Below are positions 37,901 to 50,400 of a stretch of 64,000 bases of DNA, one piece after another. The position numbers and the translations under genes are program-made. The notes beneath the pieces are model-generated. The model ran no database searches, was not told the DNA's origin, and saw nothing but the letters and a program-made list of their open reading frames with translations. Origin of the DNA: Setaria digitata (taxonomy: Eukaryota; Nematoda; Chromadorea; Rhabditida; Setariidae). Every line of letters begins with the position of its first letter. The first letter of the stretch is position 1. The stretch spans positions 124,001-188,000 of the forward strand of contig RCAB01000076.1 of NCBI GenBank assembly GCA_003640385.1. The letters run 5' to 3'.

Positions 37901-40900
37901 TTTTATGCTTTTCAATAATTGCTAGCATCCTCATTTTAAGTATAACATTAAAAGAATGTCTAATTGGGCTGATGAGATCTCTAAAAGAGCAACAACGACT
38001 GTAACTTCGGATATCAAATAGTCAGGTGAGTTCATCGAACGTAGTCAACACTGGCATTTGTAATTTTATTGTTCGTAAAATTGAACGTTCTTGAATAAAG
38101 AACAGGAAGATCTTCGAGAAATATTTCAACAGCTTCGGAAATTGGTCGTAACTGCTTGTGTGATAATTTATATGGGATTGATTTAGAAGTTCCAAATGGA
38201 TTCAGAAGTTTTACATTTCATTTTTAACCCATCTGTATTTTAGAGGAAGCAATATTTTAGCAAAATGCAACATTTTATAGATCTCTTTCACATCTTATTG
38301 TATTTTTGAATCACTTTTTCATACAAACATTATTGTTTCTTTCTTCGCCATGAAATTTCGTTTAGTGCGACCAAAATTCTTTTAAAACTTTTAAGGAATT
38401 TTTGTATCATTTATTGCACTGAAAACTTCCTGCTGGATTTTTAAACGGTTATAAAATAAAATTTCAAACTGATAATTTGCATAGTTTTTTTTCACTTCCC
38501 AACTTTGTTCTAGTGCTGTATTTCCTGTATCTGGCACATATCACAGCGTGATCACATTATGCTCATCAAATGGTTCTAAAATTATTTTAAAAATCACAAT
38601 ACAAAGAGAGCAAGAAGGAAGAAAATAGTCGGTGCACATATCAGGTGGAGAACAAATGGTCTACCTGAGGATAAATGGCGTGACAGTTGCATTTTTGGTG
38701 CCAACGAGCGAAGGATTAAATGGCCATTGCGGTAACAATGAGCAGAGGATATTCCGGATTTCGGTAGCTCTTTCGGTAGCTTTGTTTGATAAATTGCAGT
38801 AATTTTCATGAAAATGAAAACCTCAAAAAAATTAACGAATGATTCTTGCAGTGCTTTTAGCAACTTGCTTAAATTCAAAGACCACAAACTATCAGTAGAA
38901 GGAAGGACATCCACAGAAAGGTAATTGAGGTCATCGGCAAAGGCAAAAGTGTTCAGTGGAAAGAAATTAGTGTAATAATTGGTGGGAGTAGAAGGACAGC
39001 CAAATCTGCCACTGATCTGTTACCCAACAGGGCACATAACGTGCTATCCTACTTTTAGTGCCACGAGTTGATACGTTATCATTCATTCCTAACATTTTAA
39101 AATCGAATCAATTTGATAGAAGTAGACGGAGTAGATGATACAACATTTCCCACTATTAATCATTGATAATTATCTAATCTAAACTATTCAGACTTTTAAT
39201 CTGCTTAGTCTAGATAATTATAACACTACACAGCAAAATGTTATTCTAGTCTCAGAAAATGGATACTGAAGTCGTTACAAACCGTCGTGTTTACGTGTAT
39301 GGAAGACTGTGCTTGATAAGTGAAACAGAAAAACAGATTGACGAGTAATCGTGAAGTGAATCCGCGGAGATATTACAATCATCTGATCCATCAGCAGTGC
39401 ATTCTTAGATAGTGATTATCGTTGATTCCATGTTAAGCCACTAGTAGTTATCAACTTGTTAAAATGTTGCTGTACAGTCATTATTACCTTAATGATTAGT
39501 ACTGATAATTTGGTCTAGTAAAAAAACAAGAAAAAACAGAAGCGAGGGAAAATATCAGTGTGAGAGGAAAGTTCGAAAGAATAAACTTACTATTTAAGAA
39601 TGAAAAGTTGCAGATCGAAAATGATGAATAAATATATTTTGATTGTAAAAAGAGATAAAGTTGCACGGATAGGTAAAATTTTTCGCAAAAAAAAATTGAA
39701 ATGCAGTCACAAAAGACAGATGAATCGATTCGGAACTTATAACAATAATCATAACTGATATCTGCATTTGATATTACAGTCAACTACTTAGCGAGCTTCT
39801 TTGCATCATCTAATAATTAAATAGGATCCTCTTAGCCTGGATTTCATCGTCTTTTTTTAGATAAGTTAATCAAAACTTACAAGTTCTCTGATCTTTGAGT
39901 GACTGAAAACAAACTCAGAGAGGACCAAAAAACGATAATACTAAGTTAATTTAGCAACAATCTCAAAGATATGATTTTAAATAGACCAGATGATTAATTA
40001 ACCAATATTTTCGATACTTTTACGTTGTTCACGTGTCTCAAAATTTGTTACATCTTGGCTTAGTGTGTGATGCATTTCATTTACTTGCGTGTCAACATTT
40101 TAAAGCTCAAAATATAAAAGATAACTTTTCAAGAATTTATTTCCACTCTCCTATAAGTAAGCCACGTTAAGCGACATTACAAATATACATAAAATTTCCT
40201 GGAAAAGTACGACAACTTTTGTCAACTTTGTCAGCTCTCTTCATCTACAACACTGTTACTTTTTAATAATTTTATATCTTATTATTATTAATTTTGTTGT
40301 TAATATGTCGTTACTATCATTGCATTATTAATATTATCTGTCATGTCTGATTTTTTGTTACCATTATCACTACTTGATTACTGTTCAATTGCGGCTAAAG
40401 TTGTTCTCCTATTATGCAAACTTGAAACCACTTAGCGAATGTTTTCGAAATGTGACAAGAACATCTGGAGCTAGAAATAAATGTTCAGCTAAACAAATAT
40501 TATATTCATTTCTTTTTTTGGGGCGAGGACAAAAACACACCCATTTCAATTTCAGACCTAAACCTACGGAATTCCTTTTATATCATCGTAAAAAAGCTTT
40601 TTTTTAAAAATTTCTTCTGTATGGGACGATCGTTCGCTTCTGTCGCCCTTCACTGACTGACCCGTTGTAATCCCTCATCCTGAATCATTCGTCTTCAATC
40701 CACACCTTTAAACGTTTTTATTCTAGTTTGTAATTTAGAAAACAACAATGACACCGTTAACAAGTAGGAATTTGTGCGGCATTATTTTTATTTCGTTCCC
40801 GAAACGACCCAAATCATTTTTCAGCGTCCTTTTTCGAACTTCTTCAATTACAAATTTCCTCTCTTTTTGCCAAATTACACAGCATCTACATGGATGGCTA

Positions 40901-43900
40901 TGTCCCACATAAATTTGTAATTATTTACTCATTTACTTGTTTATATTATTTATTTGTGTAGAAGTGTCCTGCTTAATGCTTATTATAATCAATATCAAGT
41001 GTCTCCCTGATCCCATCCGTACATCCAGATTTCTTCCTTCTCACTCAACACAAGTTCAAAATGAACCACTTTTCATGAATGTACATTCCCTTGAATCTTC
41101 ATTTCGATTGCAGTTTTGCGGGAGAAAGGATGAAAAGGAAAAACAATTCCTTAATGGGAAGAGGGAGGTAGAGGGAAAGAAGAGTGAAATTCTTCATTAT
41201 CGCCTTTTCCCAATTTTAATCAAAAAACACGAACCATTTGTATGCCGTATAATTATTCCTCTGGCGTCCATAAATGTTCCATTGGCTAATTACATTCATT
41301 CTTTTTTCATGCAAATTCATAGCAAAGCCAGTTAAACTTTGCTAATTAAATTCGTAGCGAAGTATTCCACTCGTCACCCGTAATACTTTCTAACTAGCTA
41401 GTTATATTTTCCTACAAAAAGATACACAATTAATTGCAGCTACTTAAATACTACATAAAAATATCAGGAATGAATAATGACAGAATGGAACAGTAGCAAC
41501 TGAATGTTCCGCTGATCCTGACGACGAAAACAATGATGCCATTTAGAGAAGCTCATTTGAGTATGTCAGAAGGAACATCTTCGTTCGAAATAGGTCATGT
41601 AAACTGACTTCTCTACGGTGTTCTTGTGACAGACATGTGGCAGTGCACAAAGCATTCTTTCAAGATTAAGTGGTAGGAATCTGAGCAGACTTGACAGCTT
41701 CTGTATCTTCTGGGAATATTAAATGCAGGGAAAATGATGCCGGAATGGACTTTCAGACATTTGTAATTAGGAAAAAGTGCTGTAAGTGCTTTCCAGGAGG
41801 TCTGAGTGATATTATCTCTGAATGATAACCGGTCGGTGAGAAAATGGACTCTAATTTGAGTGGGTGTCTTTCATATCTTCGAATTTTTGCTGAATGGAAC
41901 ATTTTGTTTGATAATGTTGTAATCGTTGAATCACATGCATATGCATGGATGCATGCATCCCTGTGAATGTACAAAAAGAAGTTGGAAATTTTATTCCTCT
42001 TCTCAACAGGGAGTGTTAAATTCAAAACTGGTCCTCCAGATGAACAATTTTCAAAGAAGTGCTGTGTTTCCTTTGAACTGCTCGACAAAGAATTGCTTCT
42101 CGTCGACGATCTTTCAAAAATTCAGTCCCGTAACTTTCCAGACTTGTCTCCAAAATTTCCCATCTTTCAACATTCCAAAATAGTTTTCAAATACATTTCG
42201 TGCATTTATTACCGGTCATCGATGAATATTTGTTATTAATGTAGCCCTATTCTAGGAACGAACTCTCTTGCTAGAAACTCTTCGCCTCTTTTCTCATTAG
42301 TGCCAGTTAGATTTGATTTTAACAATTGTTCTCATATTTCTCTTTATCCATCTTTCTCTCTCTACTCCATCATCGATGACAAGAAATTGCAAATCACTGA
42401 TTACAGCCTTAGTTAACTGTAATGTGAAGGACAAATTGTTTATCGAGAAGATTCAATTTAAAAGCAGTCAACGAAGTAATAATTAGTTGGTGTCTCCTGA
42501 TCTGTTTGATAAAAATGATAATGGCGTGTCCGGGAAAAGGTCACTCCTGTGACATACTCTTATCAAAACCTAAGCCTTCCACCTACTCTTCAATTAATTT
42601 CATCTTCTAAAATCCAGCTCAGGCCCTCTACAAGTTTAAAGCATTTCAAAAAAAGTTCTACTCAACATTTACATTCACTTAATTTTCATTAGTACTTCTA
42701 TCTTTGAATCTATCCTTGGAATCCACCACAGATCTCGAAGCAAAGATTCTATGTTGAAGATCAACACATATACACCCAGATTTGGGTGGATTTATTATAA
42801 TTATGCACTGTCCAATTTTCTGCTCCTCCTGAATCGAGCTCCCCCACCTGAGCATTTTTACCAATCATATTGGAAGTTAATAACCTCAGGTTAATTCCCG
42901 CTTTGCTTCTGAAATCTCTTCCGAAACATAGTACAAAAATACTATAATTAGTAGGATATCAGTGAAATTTTGCTTAATTATAAGTTTAGAAGATGCATGC
43001 AATGATATAGGAGGTAAGGTGGATGGACGAAGAGAAGTATATTTGATCTTTAATGCAGAATCTTTAGGTGGATTCATGAGATGTATGCAAAATCTATCCA
43101 TTGGACTACCTTTTCCAATTTTCCGACAATTAAAATTTTTAACTGAATGCTATTTTTCTTGATCATTTTGCCATATCTGTTTTTAATAACTCTGGTAGTT
43201 AGAAATTTGAACTTTCTGTATAAACTCTCTTTGTCAATTTCATTTTAATTTAATTTATCACTACTAATTCCATTAGTTTTAAATTTTTCTTTTGTTCCCT
43301 CTAACACTTCCAAACTTTTGGAAGTGATTAAGACAAGAAGATAACGATATCAATCGATTGTATAGGTAGATGATACGGATCAGTAAAATCACGCATTATC
43401 CATTATCGATATTTGATCAGATCTTCGACGTTTGCTATCGCCCTTGTATAATTTTAATGGTAAAGATATTTGTTAAAGCGTTCCAATTCCAGTATGCTTT
43501 CTAATTAAATTGAAATATTTTAATCACTTTTCCTTCTTTATATTATTTCAATTTGAAATGAGTTACAAATAATAATTCCTGTTAAAGACTCAGCCATTCT
43601 CAACACTGAGATCACTAATGGTCATAGAAGATTCTCTCTTCACTGATAATAGAATATTCTTCCCTCACTGATAGTCATAAAAGATCCTCTTCTGATGTCA
43701 GGTTGAAATAGTAACACTGAACTTTCTGTCTAATTTGTCTAAAAAAAGAGCTTTCTAGCAGTTCCTCCTGAAACCAGGAAAAGAAGGATGATACGTTGGG
43801 TTGCCGCATGTTAGGGAGATTCTAGCTACCTTCTGAGATATGAACTATCCCTTAGATGGGTCCAACTTGTGCTTCTCACCTTCCTTTCTGTCCATCTATT

Positions 43901-46900
43901 TTCTCTCGTACTTCACTTTTCGTGAAACCATCACCTCAAAACATTTTCTCACCTTTCAGCTTCCTAGAAGACTTTCCTTCTGAAGCCACTAATATTCTGT
44001 CTTCCTTGCTTGAGAGAATACAAGTTACACAAGGCCTAGACTCGCAAAAATAGATATTATGCCAGGATCAACCAATTATCATAATTAGCGGGAGGATCAG
44101 TGATAGTAGTGGGAGTTGAAGTGATCGAGAAAATACAAATAGCACACTACTTTCAGTTCCTCCTTTTGAGAACGAGCAGCACCTGAAATGTTAAAGAGAG
44201 AATGACCTCAGCTGCCGAACTTTGTGACCATTTTCCACTCAAAATAGAAATGGAACAAAGAAGCGGAATTTCTGACAGACCATTCATTATCCATAGTTTT
44301 GCGAAATTCATGCAGTCCATATTTCGAACGTTAGAAGGTCATGAGGTTTAAAATGAAGGCTAAGAAAAAAGGTGAAGGACAAATTTTGGTGGCCTTAAAA
44401 CGACAATGGTAAGACGAATTAAAATTTTCCAGTAACATCAAATAATTAAATTTTGTTCAAATTAAAAAATAATCAATATTCCTCATTCTTTTTTTTCTGA
44501 CTATAGATATCAGCTCAGTGCTCTCTCTTAGCACTACCTTTTGACCTTTTGCTAAAATTAGACTGTTTCTGAAGCCCAATTTCGACAATAGAATGAATTA
44601 ATCGATAGCAACAACTTCTGATAGTTACAATTATTGCTATATTTTATGCCCCCGTTCTTAGAGGAGTGTCATGTGAAGAGAAAAGAGGACAGACCTTGAA
44701 TGATCAGTGGCATTGTACTAGTCGGTATAACCTTGAGATTACATCTCAGGGGTTTTAGGAGCAGTTCAGGAAGGAGCTGTAGTGTGTGATTTTACTTCTG
44801 TCCTATTCGCTAACTTTTTCAGCTTTTTTCCTCAACTCTCCTTCCATTAGTTTCGAATTTTACATCAAGATCATCAAATCCTACCACGCTACGTATCACG
44901 AAATGCCCTTCAGCGCCTTATATGAATGAAGAAGCTAAACGTCATTGCCCGAATTGATCGTCTTCTGTAATTTATAACGGTACAATATGATGACATGTCG
45001 TCCCCAATATACCTGTACAGGTAACACTCCTTTTTCTTTCCAATTGCAGTGCGCAGAATCACTGATTTCAACGTCAACTTCCCCTGACATCTACCAGCAT
45101 GCGCTTTAATCCTGTTAATTAGGCGTTAGGTAATGCTCCTAGAAACTTATTTTTTAAATATTTAGTTTAAGTCCAAAACTGCTCTATATCACGCACATTT
45201 CTAAGTAAGCCGAGCACACGAGTACTTCATATGAATTTATTTACTCGAAATTTTGATGAATAAAAAATTCATTTTCGCGAAATTATCTGATAAATTCAAT
45301 CTGTTGGTTTTGTGCCTTTAAAGATATTGTTATATAAATTTTCAATTAACTGAAACATGAAGATACGGAAGCATAAATGAAAAAAGAAAAAGATGAAAAT
45401 GAAAGACGAGTGAAATCAGTGAAAAGTATCAGATTCAAAGTATTATTCTGAAATCTAGGGAGGAATGAAAAACGTAGCATATTACTAATAACTGAAAGAA
45501 ATAATATTTCTTCCATGCCAATTATATCTCTCATTAGTTTTAAAAACTATACTGCTAATAGTCGAATCTTCATTCTCTAAGTTTTCCTCCCGGATTACGG
45601 AACTCCGCTTCCGGACTATTCTGTACTGAGAACTAGCTGTAATAAGTTCTACTTCTTGCTCTCTGCTTTCATCCTTCTACAGTTACTCAAACTTTCCGTC
45701 TAAATTTTCCTTCTTACCCAAATTTCTCTCATTCTCTCAGACACCTTCATTTGACGGACATCGACCGGAATCAATGACATTAATTAATAGCAGTTGATAA
45801 ATTTCATGTATTCCTACGTAGTTCATTACTGCTTCCTTTCATATCACTTCTGATATTTTTTAAAATCGTTTATTCTCCTTTATTTGTTACAGGGTGAAAG
45901 TTTCAAAGTGTCCTTTAAATATTTGTTGTATTAAGCACTATGACAAATTATCACTTCTATACTTTCCTTCCAGTCATCTTTTCATCGAAAATAACTGTTA
46001 CATTATCAGAGTTTATTGATAATTAATTCCAATTAATTTACCGTCGAAAAAAAAATTTCGTAGCAACTGTGCTGAATTTGTTTTCCGAAAATGAAATTAT
46101 GAAATATGAAAAAAGATGTATTAGATTTGCTACCACATTTTTCTTTACTGATTCAGTTAAATTACTTCTCCGTAACGTTTTTCTGATTCTAATTGCACAT
46201 AGTAGACTTGACTATTAACAGTAAGATAGTTCAATTCCATTAGCAGTATGAATCGGTTTGGAATACAGTAAGTAGTAGAGCTATTCAAAGTGTAAGCAAA
46301 CCTAGATTATTTATTCAGGTAATATTTATCAGACTAGTAACTTTATTCCATTATATCAGGACTTGATTTTCAAAAAAGAAATCAAATTATCAGTCCCGCT
46401 CCAAAATATGCATCGTCAACAGTACAATGATTTTGAAAAGTTTACTTTTTCTTTCCACTTATATCGCTTTTCTCTCTTTTATAAGACGTAGGACTCTTAT
46501 CGCCCTACACTTATGGTAAACAGAACGTATTTTACTTATTAAAAGAATCTAAGGTTTTCCTCCAAATATCTTTGCTAATTGCAAACTTCTCAAATTTCAT
46601 TTTCTTTTTTCATCTCAACCAGTTATTTCTGTTATAAATTGAAAACTGCCGTGTTTCAAGTATTACATTTTCAGCTGGAAAAGTCCCACAGTGTTCTTTT
46701 TGACTTAATCGTTCTTAATCGCCTGAAGCCATTTCTGATAAAATCTCCGACGTTTTTATCTTGAGTCCGAATACAACACAACAAGAAGACAAGACAGATA
46801 TCGCATTTCCATTTTACATTTTCAGTATTATTTTGAATATCATCTAATATTCGCCATAACAAAGTCAATTCTCTCTAAAAATGTTTCCATATTCATTCTT

Positions 46901-47447
46901 TTATAGGTCATTCGTTGTCTCATCATCATTATCGTTATCAGTATCATTCCTGTATTATTATTACTCTAAATATCATCTCTGTTTGGACTAGTAAGCGTGA
47001 TTTACTTTTAAAGATTTTATTATAGCGACGGATGAAACCATTTAAGGGCGGTAGATGGCTTAATGTTTCTGCTAGATTCCAGTTGTTCGAGCTTAAAGTA
47101 CTCATTTCAAAACTCTGTAGCGGTCTATCTGTAAGATTGACATTTGCTTCACAGATCAGAAATCTGCAATAGATGCTTTTCAAAAGTTTGGAAGTCGCAG
47201 TTCGAGAAAGGACTCATTGTTATCCACGAAATGATTACTGCACCACTGATTACAGTACAAATTCTAAACACAGTAAAGAGAAAGAACAAGAATTTTTCTC
47301 AAACAACGAGCACTTACCATACACGTCCTCACTGACTTTTCATTTTAATTCTTTGTTTAAATTATAATTTCACTTCAAATATGTAGAAGTTTAAGAAATT
47401 CTATTTCAGAATTGTGGGTAATAACAACCGACAAAAAGCAAAAGAAA
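34918..47447. other. 12.5-kb gene-free interval between feh-1 and dex-1
   Basis: No exon is supportable on either strand. The longest open frames (for example 38594-38914 minus and 40937-41335 plus, about 100-130 codons) lack conserved motifs, flanking splice partners and plausible composition, and I take them as chance. By eye the plus strand is purine-rich at about 36-40 kb and pyrimidine-rich at about 40.6-46.9 kb. The interval holds a duplication around an N at 35579, a 22-bp inverted repeat (CACTTCCAAA CT TTTGGAAGTG) near 43.3 kb, and short imperfect repeats near 43.6 kb. A TTTCAG acceptor just before 47410 may be the trans-splice site of dex-1. Confidence 0.5.
35408..35752. repeat. About 171-173-bp direct duplication around a single N (probable assembly join)
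   Basis: Positions 35408-35578 and 35580-35752 are nearly identical, with small T-tract length and base differences, and are separated by N at 35579. Same pattern as the two duplications at 17.3 and 34.3 kb, here in intergenic DNA downstream of feh-1. Confidence 0.85.
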
Positions 47448-50400
47448 ATGAGATGGAACAATGAACATGTTTCTAGTACTAGATATCCTCGGCTAGCTTT
47501 TCTTTCATTCACATTTCTGCTCTTCTGCCTGATTCCGAAACAAACTTCTGCGATGAAACTGGATCCGGAACGAATTGCTGCAAGACTGCGAATCGAAAAG
47601 GAAATCGAAATGGATAAGTTAGTTAAAATGGGAAGAAACAGACGTCAATTGGCAACACCAAAAGAAATTTCTATTTCTGTTAGTTTGTTTAGTAATTCAA
47701 AGTGAGTAGTGTTAATTGCTGCTTGAATCTTTCCCGTGGAAATTGCGGACATGAAGTCCGATATCACTGTTCTGATTCCTTACTATGGCCCTCAAGACCA
47801 TATTAGAAACTTTTCCTTTGAATCAATACTAGCTTTTATATGGATTACTTTTTTATTCTATATTTATTTCTTCATTTTTCACTTTATTAATCAACAAAAG
47901 AGTTTTCCAACTAGAAAACTTCAAGAGAAGCAGTTCACTTTATCACTTTCACCTTATCACTTATGATAGTGCTGGAACTTTGCTATTCACAGTTGAAAAT
48001 AATATCATCCGTCCGAAAACTTTTGAATAAAAGAATAGATAAATTGAGGAAATGTATTTCATTGTTCGAATTCTTGCTTTATTTTTGAAAAGATTCTGAC
48101 TAATTTCTCACCTTTTGAAAGCTGCCTCATGACTTCCATATTAATAGAAAAAAAAAACTATTAATTTCTGGTTATGTTGGAGTTACCACTGCTGTAAATT
48201 ACTCACTGAGAGAGAGAATTTCTAGTTAGACTGATTTATACCGGAAGTATCACTGCCGTAAACTACTCACTGAGGAAGAGAGAGGTCGTTTTCGCAGTTC
48301 ACTCAAAAACTTCGGGATGAGAATGTGACAGTAATATGCTGAGAAGTGCCCTGTTGTCAATGAAGCGTTGTTGACATTGACACGAATAATATAATGAATG
48401 GGACTGTTTGTTTTTGAGTACTTCAGTCTCTATAGGTGCTCTTTACTGGTTTCAGAAAGCACTCTTGAATGATCGGATGATTCTCGACTAGATGACAACA
48501 GTAACTATTGTTCTTGTGAAAGGAACCGGAAGGTCAGAAGGGGTCGGCTAGCTCACCAGAGAAAAGATCCGATCACATCTTGTCACTTATATAGTATTTC
48601 AGTTCTGTTAAAAAAAAGTTGTCGAATAAGGTTCCTCAGAGATAGTGACTGATGAAATGCATCTAACTTTTTAGCGTTTGTTTCATTTTGTCACTACCAA
48701 AATTTTTGGATTTCTTTTGGATTTTATAAATTTGAACAATTTGCCTTCTCTTCCACTTCATAAAAAGAAAACTTTTATCAGTCAAGCAAAATGATTAAAC
48801 TATCATTACATTTGTTGATTGCGAAATTGAGTACTTCAATGACTGACATCTGTCCGACATCTAATATAAAGCTTTTTAGTAGATTCTTTTAATTAAAAGA
48901 AGAAAAGGGCGAGGAAAAGCTTTTGCTGTTAATTGACCTAAGACTTCAAAAGCTGAACTACCAATTAACTTCCAATTTGTGTTGTTAAAGGTCATCTAAC
49001 AGTGAACAGTTTAACCTAATTACAACCGTTATTAAAGCTATCACTGGGATTATCATTCATTTTGCAATAAATAGTGCAAAAATTTTGCTTCTAATTCTAT
49101 TTCCTTCGATGATTTTAGGGTATACTTGGGGATCCAAAACTTGAGTACTTCACAGAACCTAATACAAACTACTGGCAAATAAGACTTTTGATCCAAATTG
49201 ATTATTTCATTAAGATCAATCATATCAGAAGAGCAGGGAGATTTTCGACGTTCAGTGTTCACTCATTGCTTTTTGATTTCCCTGACTAATTCCCTCCCTT
49301 ATCAGGACAATATCAGTAATGAGGCATCCTTCTGCAGAGCCATTTGCCGAAAATTCAAAAATTGCTTAACTAGTTGGTAGCACTTTTTCGAACAGATCAG
49401 TTTTGTCTCCTCACATATGCACTGATTCCTGGAAAAAATCAAAACGGAAGGATATCAGTAGGATGTCTTCCTGAAAAAAGTGTCACAAATGAATTAAATT
49501 TCGAAATTAGATTTTTAAATTAGATGAATTGAATTTCAAAATTGGATACATTTTTAATTCTTTTTAACAACTCTCTGTTTTGTCAATCCGTTATTGCTAC
49601 TTTTCCATTGTATCACAATAACCAGTTCCTCCATCTAATTTGTCTTACAATTCCCGTTACATCTCTGAGACAACTCATTATGACAAGTGATTCACTCGGA
49701 TTCTGATCTTGGTTAAAGACGATTCTACCAGCTCAGTTTCTGATGTAAAATATTCAATCAAGTGAGTAGTCTAAGAGGAACTCAGATGAATTCACTCTAT
49801 TTCCAACTCTCTTACAATAGTTCTATGACAAACTCAAGGAAAAGAAAAGAGACGACAACAGCTGAATGTCAACTTGGATCCAGTGTGGATTCTTTCATTC
49901 GATGAATTAATTATGCTTTTATCACATCAGAAATACATGAAGCATTTTACATTTAGCCAGTTCGTATCCTGTACTTTATTTCTTGACCCGGCTAAAGAAG
50001 CAATATATATAAGGTGACATTTGGAACTACCTGAGTTGCTATAAATGCAATTAGTTGACGTATAATCTGGATTCGAAATTACGTTTCAGGACAGCTGAAC
50101 TTAGCTTACGTATTCCAACAAATACATTGCCGTAACTTTTAGCAGACGTTAATTATTCCTTCCGTTCCTCAACCATTACAATCATCTTAATCTTCAGAAA
50201 TCACACAACCACTTGAATCTATTAGTTAATTGGAAATTTCTCTGAACTTCACATGGTTATCTCGAAAAGTTTGTAACAAATTAGAAGTTACAAAACACTT
50301 CTCTTATGCATGGATTCCCAACGCTCAAAATTTTCATCACTGCTTGAAAAGTTTATAAATGAAACTTATCAAACTAACTTTTCCAGAATAGAAGAAAAAA

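Noticed and set aside
38594..38914. 106-codon minus-strand open frame in the intergenic desert
   Set aside because: No recognisable motif, no partner exons and no good splice context; frames of this length occur by chance in a 12-kb interval.
40937..41335. 132-codon plus-strand open frame with a hydrophobic start
   Set aside because: The start looks like a signal peptide, but the rest is low-complexity and lacks conserved motifs; no promoter or splice context supports it.
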